Shown here piece after piece: positions 1 through 7,284 of a stretch of 12,471 nt of DNA. Source of the stretch: an uncultured Dechloromonas sp. (lineage in GTDB: Bacteria > Pseudomonadota > Gammaproteobacteria > Burkholderiales > Rhodocyclaceae); NCBI GenBank assembly GCA_946477505.1, contig CAMKYP010000073.1, positions 1 to 12,471 of the forward strand. The letters run 5' to 3'. The notes beneath the pieces were generated by a model. It was not told where the DNA came from, searched no databases, and saw only the letters and a list, made by a program, of their open reading frames with translations. Numbering within the stretch: the first letter of the stretch is position 1; every line of letters starts with the position of its first letter. The position numbers and the translations under genes are program-made.

Positions 1-658
1 GCGGGAACTTGGCGCAGGCGATGGTTTCGAGATCGTTTTGGCCGCTGCCGTGGCGCCAGTTGCCGGGGCGGATTGCCGGTGTGTCGCGCTTCAGCTCGGG
101 AGCGCCGAAGATGGCGGCGGTTGGAACGTGTGCTTCCGGATGCACGACCAGATAGCTCTCGGCCGGTAGCGTGACGTCGGTGAAGGCTTCGCCGATGCCT
201 TCGGCGAAGGTATTACGGCCATGCACGAAGACCGGTACGTCGGCGCCCAGCGTCAGGCCGAGTCGTTCTAGTTGCGGTCGGGTGAGGCCGGTCTGCCACA
301 GGTGGTTGAGGGCGAGCAGCACGGTGGCGGCGTCGGAGGAGCCGCCGCCGAGCCCGCCGCCCATTGGCAACTGCTTGTCGAGGTGGATGGTGGCGCCCTG
401 GCGGCAGCCGGTGGCCTGTTGTAGCAAGCGCGCGGCGCGTACGGTCAGGTCGCCGTCGGCCGGGATGCCGGGAATGGGGTTGGCGAGCGCGATATCGCCA
501 TCGCTACGCGGATCGAAGCGCAGCGTATCGTAGCGGTCGATGAAGCGGAAGACAGTCTGCAGCAGGTGGTAGCCGTCGTCGCGCCGCCCGACGACGTGCA
601 GAAAGAGGTTCAGTTTGGCGGGGGCGGGCCAGTCGCTGTCCCAGGTCCGGCGGTTCAT
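1..658 (-). CDS. ispE: 4-diphosphocytidyl-2-C-methyl-D-erythritol kinase (partial, C-terminus off the left edge)
   Basis: IspE is the cytoplasmic GHMP-family kinase that phosphorylates the 2-hydroxyl of CDP-methylerythritol with ATP in the MEP route to isoprenoid precursors. I translated this edge-open frame by hand: 219 residues are present, and the family is usually about 280, so roughly the last 60 lie outside the window. Visible motifs are PAPAKLNLFLHV at residues 11-22 (substrate-side Lys15), the glycine-rich ATP loop PMGGGLGGGSSDAA at 98-111, and GADVPVF at 138-144 with the expected catalytic Asp140. The ATG at 658-656 overlaps the lolB stop (ATGA). A Shine-Dalgarno-like GGAGAG lies 7 bases upstream, at 671-666 inside lolB. 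It is the downstream gene of the TPR-lolB-ispE unit. Identification is secure; only the C-terminus is unseen. Confidence 0.96.
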   Translation of the reverse strand, partial: MNRRTWDSDWPAPAKLNLFLHVVGRRDDGYHLLQTVFRFIDRYDTLRFDPRSDGDIALANPIPGIPADGDLTVRAARLLQQATGCRQGATIHLDKQLPMGGGLGGGSSDAATVLLALNHLWQTGLTRPQLERLGLTLGADVPVFVHGRNTFAEGIGEAFTDVTLPAESYLVVHPEAHVPTAAIFGAPELKRDTPAIRPGNWRHGSGQNDLETIACAKFP

Positions 659-1227
659 GGCGTTTCTCTCCATTCCTCGATGCGCAGCTTGAGTTCGACT
701 TCGCCGGGGCGGACGATGGTCAGGCGTGCGGGCAGGGCTGTGGCGCGCTCGTCGTCGTAGGTGTAATCCACCTGCCAGCCGGCTTCGCTCAATCGGGCTG
801 GGCGGCCCTGTTCGTCGGGTTCGATGGTGGCCGAGTGACCGCTGCGGCCGAGTAGCCAGGCGGGCAGCCGCGCTACCGGCAGGGGCAGACCGGTGGCCGC
901 GATCATGAGCTCTTCAGGGTCGGCTGATTCTCTCTCCTGGCCGTCGCCTGTGCGCAAGGTGGCGCGCTGCGGGGTGATATCGATTTCGGCCAGGCCGTAA
1001 CCGAGCGGGCTGGCCAGCAGGACGCGGTCGCGTTGTTCTGTATGGACCCAGGTCAGGCGTCCGTTGGCGCTCTGGGGCGCTTGTCCGGAAGGGGGGGCGC
1101 GCAGGGCAAAGCGCGCCTCCAGCGCAAAGTCGCGGATGCTGTCGCGTGCAAGCGGTGCGGCGGGAGGGAGCGCGGCGCAACTGGCCAGCAGGCCGATGGC
1201 CAGTATCGCGATGGAGCGGAGAATCAA
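655..1227 (-). CDS. lolB: Outer-membrane lipoprotein receptor LolB
   Basis: LolB is the outer-membrane lipoprotein that accepts lipoproteins from the periplasmic carrier LolA and inserts them into the inner leaflet of the outer membrane. The 190-residue product has a short signal peptide ending in the lipobox L-A-S-C, with lipidated Cys17 followed by Ala (no Asp at +2, consistent with outer-membrane sorting). The mature part has LolB-like features: a beta-strand-rich body, the segment LLASPLGYGLAEI, and a C-terminal WQVDYTYDD followed by LPARLTIVR. The start is TTG at 1227-1225. An in-frame stop lies at 1263-1261 and no ATG lies between, so this is the only reasonable start. No clear ribosome-binding site is seen. 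The TPR gene stops 8 bases upstream, suggesting translational coupling. The lolB-ispE arrangement is common in proteobacteria. Length and context fit; no defect seen. Confidence 0.93.
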   Translation of the reverse strand: MILRSIAILAIGLLASCAALPPAAPLARDSIRDFALEARFALRAPPSGQAPQSANGRLTWVHTEQRDRVLLASPLGYGLAEIDITPQRATLRTGDGQERESADPEELMIAATGLPLPVARLPAWLLGRSGHSATIEPDEQGRPARLSEAGWQVDYTYDDERATALPARLTIVRPGEVELKLRIEEWRETP

Positions 1228-1235
1228 GGCCGGTG

Positions 1236-2951
1236 TTAAGGCAGGAGTTTCTTGACGGTGCTAGCCAGTGCCTCGTTGTCCGGATAGGCCTTGTAGGCGT
1301 CGCGCAGGATACGCCGGGCCTCGTCCTTGCGCTCCAGCGTCCACAGGACTTCACCCAGGTGGGCGGCGATTTCCGGGTCAGCCTTGATCCGGTAGGCACG
1401 CTCCAGCGTCTGCAAGGCCTCAGCCAACTTGCCTTGGCGATAGAGTACCCAGCCCATGCTGTCCATGATGAACGGATCTTCGGGGGCCAGCGCGAGGGCC
1501 TTGGCGATCAAGTCGTAGGCTTCGGGAAGCCGGAGATTACGCTCGGCCAGCGAATAGCCGAGTGCGTTCAGGGCATGGGCATGATCCGGCTTGAGTGCCA
1601 GCAGGTGCTTGATGTGTATTTCCAGCAGCTCGGGTTTGCCGATCCGTTCAGCCGTCAGCGCGGCTTCGTAGAGCAGCTCGATATCGTTCGGTTGGGCGCT
1701 CAGCGCTCGGTCGAGAACGATGTAGGCATCGTTGTGGCGTCCGGCTTCGCGCAGTAGTTGCGATTCGGCCAACGCAAGCTGGGTCCGTTCGGCGGGCGTG
1801 CCGCCACGCGTGTCGCGCAGCAAGGACCGCGCTTCGTCGAGCTTGCCTTGCTGCATCAGAATCTGCGCCGCGCGCGAGCGGGCTGGGACGTATTGTTCGC
1901 CACCCGCTACCTGGCGATAGTGGGTGAGCGCGGCATCCGGCTTCTTCTGTTCCTGATCCAGTTGGCCCAGGAAGAAATGGATGGTGTTCTTGTCCGGAAA
2001 ATCAGTTTGCAGCAGATGCTCCAGCTGGCTGCGGCCGGTGGTCGTGTCACCTTGCTGCAGCGCGAGCATGGCGACCGGGTAGATCACATCCGGATTGTCA
2101 GGGTTGGCGGCAATCAGGCGATCGAAATGATGACGCGATTCGTCGTAGCGTTTTTCGCTGATCAGTAGACGAGCCAGGGTCAGGCGGGCGTCGTTGGCGT
2201 TCGGGTTGCGGCCGACGAATTCGTCTAGGCTGTCAATGGCGGTTTTGGCCGACTGTCTGGCCTGGAGCTGGGCGCGGGCGATGGCTGCGGTTTCCCAGCC
2301 GGGGCGCAGTTGCAGCGATTTTTCGGTTTCGATCAGCGCGCGCAGGTTGTCTCCGGCGTTGGCGGCGGCCTGGGCCATGGCGAAATGCGCTTCCGGCAGC
2401 GTGTCGTACGGGGCGGCGACCTTGTCGATCAGGCTCTGCACGGCTTTTTTGTCATTGATTTTGCCGAGCATGCGGTTGAGGTGCAGCAGGTTGCTGCTGA
2501 CGTTCGGCTTGTCCTGTTCAAGCAGGGCAGCCAGTTGCGGTGCCAGGTCGTCGAGACGGTTGGCCATGACCAACAGCGAGGATTGTGTCTGGCGGGCCTT
2601 TGCCGAGTCTGGCTCGATTTCGAGCCAGAGTTTGGATAGCTCCAGCGCGCGGTCGTATTGGCGCGCAAAACCGGCGATCTCGGTCGCCCGGGCGATGACC
2701 TTGGGATCGCGCGTGCGCACGGCAAGATCTGACCAGGCATCGGAGCCCAGCTTGGGGTCGCCGCGTTGCAGCGCGAATTCGCCGACGAGTGCCTGGAAGA
2801 CGGTACGGGCCAAGATATCCTCGCTCGAAGCGGGGGCGGCGGCTCGCTTGCTGCCTGAGCGTGCGGGCGGGTCGCCGGCTGCCAGGCCGAGTCCGCTATG
2901 GGTTAATCCCAGCGCGAGGGTGAGGGCGGCGACGAGGAACTTCGATGACAT
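1236..2951 (-). CDS. Secreted tetratricopeptide-repeat protein, function unknown
   Basis: From the ATG at 2951 the product is 571 residues: a basic n-region (MSSK), a hydrophobic stretch (FLVAALTLALGL) and a small-residue region near GLGLAAG, which looks like a Sec signal peptide. The rest is almost entirely helical TPR-type repeats. The clearest are C-terminal: ALNALGYSLAERN, MDSMGWVLYRQGKLAEAL and AHLGEVLWTLERKDEA. No catalytic motif is visible, so it is probably a periplasmic or membrane-associated protein-interaction scaffold. The frame is open up to a TTG at 3008, with another ATG at 2999. I prefer 2951 because it places the signal peptide at the N-terminus and leaves about 100 bases for divergent promoters facing mutM. 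It is the first gene of a unit with lolB (8-base gap) and ispE, which hints at an envelope role. That role is inference from context only; I cannot name the gene. Confidence 0.88.
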   Translation of the reverse strand: MSSKFLVAALTLALGLTHSGLGLAAGDPPARSGSKRAAAPASSEDILARTVFQALVGEFALQRGDPKLGSDAWSDLAVRTRDPKVIARATEIAGFARQYDRALELSKLWLEIEPDSAKARQTQSSLLVMANRLDDLAPQLAALLEQDKPNVSSNLLHLNRMLGKINDKKAVQSLIDKVAAPYDTLPEAHFAMAQAAANAGDNLRALIETEKSLQLRPGWETAAIARAQLQARQSAKTAIDSLDEFVGRNPNANDARLTLARLLISEKRYDESRHHFDRLIAANPDNPDVIYPVAMLALQQGDTTTGRSQLEHLLQTDFPDKNTIHFFLGQLDQEQKKPDAALTHYRQVAGGEQYVPARSRAAQILMQQGKLDEARSLLRDTRGGTPAERTQLALAESQLLREAGRHNDAYIVLDRALSAQPNDIELLYEAALTAERIGKPELLEIHIKHLLALKPDHAHALNALGYSLAERNLRLPEAYDLIAKALALAPEDPFIMDSMGWVLYRQGKLAEALQTLERAYRIKADPEIAAHLGEVLWTLERKDEARRILRDAYKAYPDNEALASTVKKLLP

Positions 2952-2998
2952 GGACGGCTTTCGGTCGAGGGTGGTGCGAATCTGGTGCTTGGAACGCA

Positions 2999-3004
2999 TA
3001 GAAT
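2999..3004 (+). promoter_or_regulatory. Candidate -10 box for mutM
   Basis: TAGAAT matches the sigma-70 -10 consensus at 5 of 6 positions and lies about 48 bases before the mutM ATG. No good -35 is seen at 16-18 bases upstream, and there is no TG extension. It overlaps the rejected upstream start codons of the divergent TPR gene, which is consistent with the TPR protein starting at 2951. Suggestive only. Confidence 0.3.
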
Positions 3005-3051
3005 CCAATTAGTTTTGCGATGTTATTTGGGTTTGCGCGGAGGAACAAGCA

Positions 3052-3885
3052 ATGCCGGAGTTGCCGGAGGTTGAAGTCTGTCGTCGCGGTATCGCGCCGG
3101 AACTGGTCGGGGAGGTCGTGCGGGGCGTGGTGATCCGGGTGCCGAGGTTGCGCCACGAGATTCCCGGGTTCCTGGTTGATCTGTTGCCGGGGTGCGAGAT
3201 TGTTGCCGTGCGGCGGCGCGCCAAGTACCTGCTGATTGATTGCCGAGGGCGCGGCGTCGAGGGCTGCCTGATCATCCATCTGGGCATGTCGGGCAACCTG
3301 CGCTTCGTACCGCACGATCTGCCGCCGGAGAAGCACGATCATTTCGATCTGGTCCTTGCCGGCCAGATACTGCGTTTTGCTGATCCTCGTCGCTTTGGAG
3401 TCGTTTTGTGGCAACCGGGGCCGCCTGTCCAGGCCGAGCAGCACCCCTTGCTGGCCGCGCAGGGGCTCGAACCGCTGTCCGACGCGTTTACCGTCGACTG
3501 GTTCCATGCCGCCCTGGCGCGCCGTAGTGGTCCGATCAAACCGGCCCTGATGGATAGCCATCTGGTGGTCGGAATTGGCAACATCTATGCCTCGGAGAGC
3601 CTTTTCAGGGCCGGGATTTCGCCTTTGCGGGCAGCGAACCGGATTAGCCGGGATCGCTACGGAATCCTGGTGCCGGCCATCCGCGAAACGCTGTCGGACG
3701 CCATCGCCGCCGGCGGCAGCAGCATTCGGGATTATGTGCATAGCGATGGCGGGGCCGGGTGTTTCCAGATTCAGGCCGGGGTTTACGACCGCGCCGGCGA
3801 ACCCTGCCTGCGGTGTGGCGGCGTGGTCAAACAAGTTCGCCAGGCCGGGCGCAGTACCTATTACTGCCCGGGGTGTCAGCATTAA
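3052..3885 (+). CDS. mutM: Formamidopyrimidine-DNA glycosylase (Fpg/MutM)
   Basis: MutM is a bifunctional DNA glycosylase/AP lyase that removes 8-oxoguanine and formamidopyrimidines from DNA. The 277-residue product has the family's usual length and all its hallmarks. The N-terminus is MPELPEVE, where Pro2 is the Schiff-base nucleophile and Glu3 the acid. Lys58 sits in the RRRAKYLL context, HLGMSG is at 76-81, and the GIGNIYASE helix is near residue 176. The C-terminal zinc finger has Cys252, Cys255, Cys272 and Cys275, with the DNA-contacting Arg267 in GRSTYYC. GGAGG at 3039-3043 lies 8 bases before the ATG and fixes the start. It is divergent from the TPR-lolB-ispE unit. No hairpin terminator follows it, so some readthrough into the GTPase gene 66 bases downstream is possible. 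The NEIL/Nei relatives are less likely given the PELPEVE start and the finger type. Confidence 0.98.
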   Translation: MPELPEVEVCRRGIAPELVGEVVRGVVIRVPRLRHEIPGFLVDLLPGCEIVAVRRRAKYLLIDCRGRGVEGCLIIHLGMSGNLRFVPHDLPPEKHDHFDLVLAGQILRFADPRRFGVVLWQPGPPVQAEQHPLLAAQGLEPLSDAFTVDWFHAALARRSGPIKPALMDSHLVVGIGNIYASESLFRAGISPLRAANRISRDRYGILVPAIRETLSDAIAAGGSSIRDYVHSDGGAGCFQIQAGVYDRAGEPCLRCGGVVKQVRQAGRSTYYCPGCQH

Positions 3886-3911
3886 ATCTCTTCTGCAAGC
3901 CTCTGTTTTTA

Positions 3912-3920
3912 TGCTAGATT
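3912..3920 (+). promoter_or_regulatory. Candidate extended -10 promoter for the dynamin-like GTPase
   Basis: TGCTAGATT combines an extended -10 TG with TAGATT, about 32 bases before the ATG at 3952. No strong -35 is evident, as is usual for extended -10 promoters. Almost the same element (TGCTAGAAT) precedes ftsY at 9958-9966. If it is used, the upstream TTG start at 3919 cannot be the start of translation, because it would lie inside the promoter. Confidence 0.45.
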
Positions 3921-3951
3921 GAGAATTCTGTTAGCACCCGGGAATGCAATT

Positions 3952-5901
3952 ATGTCGCTGGCTGATCAATTTGCCGCCTATTCTGCCTGGCGCTCGCGCC
4001 TTGCCGCCAATGTGGGCGAACTCCAGAGCTGGCTGGGCCAAAATGAACTATCCGACGCCCAGAGCGACCTGCGTCTGACCCAGTTGCTCGAGCGGCTGCG
4101 CGAAGATCGCCTGAATGTCGCGTTTGTCGCCGAGTTCTCGCGCGGCAAGTCCGAGCTGATCAATGCCATTTTCTTCGCCGACTACGGGAACCGCATGCTG
4201 CCGTCGTCGGCTGGCCGGACCACGATGTGTCCGACCGAACTCCTGTTCGACGGCAACAAGCTGCCGTGTATCGAGTTGCTGCCGATCCAGACGCGCTCCT
4301 CGAATTCCAGTGTCAGTGAATACAAGCGTTTCCCCGACGAATGGACGCAGGTGGCGCTCGATACCAACTCGCCGGATGCGATGCAGGATGCCTTGCGCCA
4401 TGTCAGCGAGACGACCCGGGTAACGCCGGCAGAGGCGACGCGACTGGGGTTTGCCGTCGGCGAGGCGCAGGCCGATCTGTACACCGTCGGCGAAGATGGC
4501 CTCGTCGAGGTACCGCGCTGGCGCCATGCCATGATCAACTTCCCGCATCCCTTGCTCAAGCAGGGACTGGTCATTCTCGATACGCCGGGCCTGAACGCCA
4601 TCGGTGCCGAGCCGGAACTCACCTTGTCGCTGCTCCCCAATGCGCACGCCGTACTCTTCATTCTGGCTGCCGACAGCGGGGTGACGCAATCGGATATGGC
4701 CATCTGGCGCGAGCATATCTGCGGTGGCGGCGTAGCCAGGCGTGGCCGCATGGTCGTTCTGAACAAGATCGATGGTCAGTGGGACGAGTTGAAAACGCAG
4801 GATGAGATCAATGCCGAAATCCAGCGCCAGGTCGAGACGAGCGCGAACATCCTCGAATTGCCTGTCGGTCAGGTGTTCCCGGTGTCGGCCCAGAAGGGCC
4901 TGGTCGCCAAGATCAACGGCGATGCTGCCTTGCTGGAAAAGAGCCGTCTGCCTTTGCTGGAGGCGGCGCTGTCCAAGGAACTGATTCCGGCCAAGCGCGA
5001 CATCGTTTGCGACAGTACGGAAGGCGAGTTTGGCGATGTCAGTCGTCGCGTGCGCGGCCTGCTCGATTCGCGGATGGACGGCTTGCGCGAGCAATTGACG
5101 GAACTCACCGAATTGCGCGGCAAGAATAAGGGCGTCGTCGAATACATGATGGGCAAGGTGCGGGCGGAAAAGGACGAGTTCGAATCCGGCCTGCAGCGTT
5201 ACTACGCCGTGCGCAGCGTGTTCTCGACGTTGACCAACAACCTGTTTGGCCATTTGGGGCTCGATGTCCTGCGCCAATTGACACACGAAACGCGAGCGAT
5301 GATGGATGAGGCGGTTTTCTCGAAAACCCTGTCCGACGCGATGGCCAATTTCTTTGCCCGCTCACGCGAGGCGCTGACCAAGTCGAGCGACGAAATTGGT
5401 GAAATTCTGGCCATGATGGAGGCGGTTTACAAGAAATTCACCGTCGAGCATGGCCTGAAGCTCGGCTCACCGACCAGCTTTTCGCTGTTGCGTTACGAAA
5501 AGGAACTGGATCGCCTGCAGGCCTGGTGCAACGATCATCTGAATACGATGATCAGCCTGATGACCCACGACAAGAAGAACATTACGCAGAAGTTCTTCGA
5601 GGAAGTGGCTGTCCAGGTGCGGCGCGCCTTCGAGCACGCCAACCGGGATGCCGAAGTCTGGTTGCGTGCGGTGATGGCGCCGATGGAGACGCAGGTTCGC
5701 GAACACCAGATTCAGCTGAAGCGCCGTCTGGAAAGCATCAAGCGCATTCATCAGGCGACCGATACGCTGGAAGATCGCATTGCCGAACTGGAAGGCGTCG
5801 AGGCCACCCTCAAGCAGCAGATCGCTGCACTCGAAGAGATTGTCGGTCGCGTTCAGGAAATGCTGGTGCCGCTCGGCGATCGGGAGTTGCGCGCGGCCTG
5901 A
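3952..5901 (+). CDS. Dynamin-like large GTPase, function unknown
   Basis: The 649-residue protein belongs to the bacterial dynamin-like group, large GTPases that bind or remodel membranes or act as self-assembling scaffolds. The GTPase core is readable: P-loop AEFSRGKS at 60-67 (Ala where the consensus GxxxxGKS has its first Gly), switch-I threonines in GRTTMCPTE at 88-96, G3 DTPG at 210-213, G4 NKID at 271-274 and a possible G5 VSAQKG at 311-316. The rest is mostly helical, ending in a heptad-like coiled coil over about the last 60 residues. No transmembrane segment or hydrophobic paddle is obvious. I chose the ATG at 3952, with GGGAA about 7 bases before it, over an in-frame TTG at 3919 that falls in a likely promoter. 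It appears to be a single-gene unit between mutM and a strong terminator. The family call is secure; membrane fission, chromosome or stress roles are all unproven. Confidence 0.9.
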   Translation: MSLADQFAAYSAWRSRLAANVGELQSWLGQNELSDAQSDLRLTQLLERLREDRLNVAFVAEFSRGKSELINAIFFADYGNRMLPSSAGRTTMCPTELLFDGNKLPCIELLPIQTRSSNSSVSEYKRFPDEWTQVALDTNSPDAMQDALRHVSETTRVTPAEATRLGFAVGEAQADLYTVGEDGLVEVPRWRHAMINFPHPLLKQGLVILDTPGLNAIGAEPELTLSLLPNAHAVLFILAADSGVTQSDMAIWREHICGGGVARRGRMVVLNKIDGQWDELKTQDEINAEIQRQVETSANILELPVGQVFPVSAQKGLVAKINGDAALLEKSRLPLLEAALSKELIPAKRDIVCDSTEGEFGDVSRRVRGLLDSRMDGLREQLTELTELRGKNKGVVEYMMGKVRAEKDEFESGLQRYYAVRSVFSTLTNNLFGHLGLDVLRQLTHETRAMMDEAVFSKTLSDAMANFFARSREALTKSSDEIGEILAMMEAVYKKFTVEHGLKLGSPTSFSLLRYEKELDRLQAWCNDHLNTMISLMTHDKKNITQKFFEEVAVQVRRAFEHANRDAEVWLRAVMAPMETQVREHQIQLKRRLESIKRIHQATDTLEDRIAELEGVEATLKQQIAALEEIVGRVQEMLVPLGDRELRAA

Positions 5902-5926
5902 CCGGGCAAGTCGCCAGGAAAAGCAT

Positions 5927-5958
5927 AAAAAAAACCCGCGGTATTCGCGGGTTTTTTT
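5927..5958. terminator. Bidirectional intrinsic terminator between the GTPase and ferredoxin genes
   Basis: A perfect hairpin of six G-C pairs (CCCGCG at 5935-5940 and CGCGGG at 5946-5951) closes a GTATT loop. Eight A's precede it and seven T's follow it, so on either strand the stem is followed by a U-run. It sits 26 bases after the GTPase stop and 18 bases after the convergent ferredoxin stop, and can terminate both transcripts. Confidence 0.92.
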
Positions 5959-5975
5959 ATGGGGCAGGCTGTCGC

Positions 5976-6233
5976 TCAGGAGCGCTTGTTGCCCGTCAGC
6001 TTTTCGTACTTGACCCAGAGCTGGTCTTCGCTTTCAACGTTGCTGGGATCCTTGGGGATGCAATCGACCGGGCAGACCTGAACACATTGCGGTTCATCGT
6101 AGTGACCGACGCATTCCGTGCACTTGTTCGGGTCGATAACGTAGATTTCCTCGCCTTGGGAAATGGCCTCGTTGGGGCACTCCGGCTCGCACACGTCGCA
6201 GTTGATGCACTCATCGGTAATAATCAGAGACAT
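5976..6233 (-). CDS. 2[4Fe-4S] ferredoxin (Chromatium/YfhL type)
   Basis: This 85-residue electron carrier has two cubane cluster motifs. The first is Cys9-x2-Cys12-x2-Cys15-x3-Cys19-Pro. The second is Cys38-x2-Cys41-x8-Cys50-x3-Cys54-Pro, followed by Cys58 in CPVDCI. The eight-residue insertion between the second and third cysteines of the second motif, plus a C-terminal extension after the cluster domain, is typical of the Allochromatium vinosum-type low-potential ferredoxins and of E. coli YfhL. The ATG at 6233 is chosen because a clear AGAGGA lies about 8 bases upstream and the family starts with MSLIIT-like residues; the frame opens further upstream but without homologous sequence. It is the last gene of the M16-M16-rsmD-coaD operon, 17 bases after coaD, and ends at the bidirectional terminator. 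The redox partner cannot be told from sequence. Confidence 0.96.
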   Translation of the reverse strand: MSLIITDECINCDVCEPECPNEAISQGEEIYVIDPNKCTECVGHYDEPQCVQVCPVDCIPKDPSNVESEDQLWVKYEKLTGNKRS

Positions 6234-6250
6234 AGCTGTTCCTCTCTCGG

Positions 6251-6745
6251 TTAAGCGGTGATTTTCGCCCGCAGGCGCTTTTCTACGCAAGGTTGTACAA
6301 ATTTACTGACATCACCGCCCAGACGTGCAATTTCGCGCACCATCGTAGCGGAGATGAACATGTATTGTTCGCCCGGGGTCAGAAACACCGTTTCGACTTC
6401 AGGGTAGACACTGCGGTTCATGCCCGCCATCTGGAATTCATACTCGAAGTCGGAAACGGCGCGCAGGCCGCGGACGACGACTTTGGCGTTCATCTCGTGC
6501 ACAAAGTCCATCAAGAGCGTGTTGAAGCCGACGATTTCGACATTCTTCAGGTCGCCCAGGATTTCCTGTGCCATCTGGACGCGGTCGGCGAGCGGGAAGC
6601 GTGGCTGCTTGGACGGGCTTTCGGCAATGGCCAGGATCAGGCGGTCGAACAGCGTGGCGGCGCGCCGGACGAGATCTTCGTGGCCCCGGGTGATCGGGTC
6701 GAAGGTGCCGGGATAGATGGCAACGCGATGATCGAGTTTTTTCAA
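6251..6745 (-). CDS. coaD: Phosphopantetheine adenylyltransferase (CoaD)
   Basis: CoaD transfers AMP from ATP to 4'-phosphopantetheine, giving dephospho-CoA, the penultimate step of coenzyme A synthesis. The 164-residue product matches the usual length (about 160). It shows the nucleotidyltransferase signature YPGTFDPITRGH at residues 11-22 (Thr14 and His22 being the active-site pair), SPSKQPRF, the substrate-binding RGLRAVSDFEYEFQMAGMN, and FISATMVREIA near the C-terminus. The start is TTG at 6745-6743: the first ATG in this frame downstream lies well after the catalytic motif, and starting further upstream would add non-homologous residues. The TTG overlaps the rsmD stop as TTGA, with no Shine-Dalgarno sequence in view, so translation is probably coupled to rsmD. 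The rsmD-coaD pairing is widespread in bacteria, which supports both calls. Confidence 0.96.
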   Translation of the reverse strand: MKKLDHRVAIYPGTFDPITRGHEDLVRRAATLFDRLILAIAESPSKQPRFPLADRVQMAQEILGDLKNVEIVGFNTLLMDFVHEMNAKVVVRGLRAVSDFEYEFQMAGMNRSVYPEVETVFLTPGEQYMFISATMVREIARLGGDVSKFVQPCVEKRLRAKITA

Positions 6746-7284
6746 GTAGTTTGTCGCCGCAACAAGTGAAAGTGGACTTCCCCCGCCTTGCCCTGGCGCA
6801 CCGTGCGCCAATCGCCAAGCGATACTATTTCGTGTTCTGCTTCGACATAGATCGCCGCATCTTCGTTCAGTGCACCGGCCAGGACTGGCTCCAGGCGGGC
6901 AATCCAGCCATTTTTGTAGGGTGGATCGAGAAAGATCAGGTCGAATTTTGCTGTCGTCGAGGCCAAATATTGTATCGCATCCGCGCGAATGATCTCTACT
7001 GCGCTCGGTTTATGGAGCAATTCGTGGTTTTCATGCAGTGCGGCGAGCACTTTGGGCATTTGCTCGACCATCACGACACGCGCCGCGCCGCGCGACGCCG
7101 CTTCGAAACCCAGGGCGCCGCTGCCGGCGAACAGGTCGAGGCAGTGCCAGCCGTCGAGGTCTTGTCCCAGCCAGTTGAACAGGGTTTCCCGAACACGGTC
7201 CGGCGTCGGGCGCAGTCCAATGCTGTCCGGAAAGCGGAGAACGCGTCGGCGGAACTCGCCGCCGACGATACGGACAGCGTTCAA
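6742..7284 (-). CDS. rsmD: 16S rRNA (guanine-966-N2)-methyltransferase RsmD
   Basis: RsmD methylates N2 of G966 in 16S rRNA in the 30S subunit using S-adenosylmethionine. The 180-residue product has the family's N-terminus (VRIVGGEFRRR), the RPTPDRVRETLFNWL segment at about 25-39, SAM-binding motif I LDLFAGSGALGFEAASRGA starting at 49, and the catalytic amino-methyltransferase motif IV DPPY at 120-123. The start is TTG at 7284-7282: the conserved core begins only three residues later and there is no ATG alternative. The TTG overlaps the stop of the upstream M16 gene as TTGA, and no ribosome-binding site is seen, so reinitiation by ribosomes finishing the M16 gene is likely. Its own stop overlaps the coaD start in the same way. 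Length and motifs are complete. Confidence 0.96.
   Translation of the reverse strand: MNAVRIVGGEFRRRVLRFPDSIGLRPTPDRVRETLFNWLGQDLDGWHCLDLFAGSGALGFEAASRGAARVVMVEQMPKVLAALHENHELLHKPSAVEIIRADAIQYLASTTAKFDLIFLDPPYKNGWIARLEPVLAGALNEDAAIYVEAEHEIVSLGDWRTVRQGKAGEVHFHLLRRQTT

Noticed and set aside
2896..3882. 328-codon minus-strand frame opposite mutM that also overlaps the TPR gene start
   Set aside because: MutM is unambiguous on the plus strand, and this frame shows no motif and would remove the divergent promoter region.
3886..3951. Possible terminator or small gene between mutM and the GTPase
   Set aside because: No hairpin with a T-run and no open frame with a ribosome-binding site were found; only a candidate promoter is visible.
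4048..5286. Long open frame (412 codons) on the minus strand opposite the dynamin-like gene
   Set aside because: It mirrors the GTPase reading frame in GC-rich DNA, shows no domain or ribosome-binding site, and the sense strand has clear GTPase motifs.
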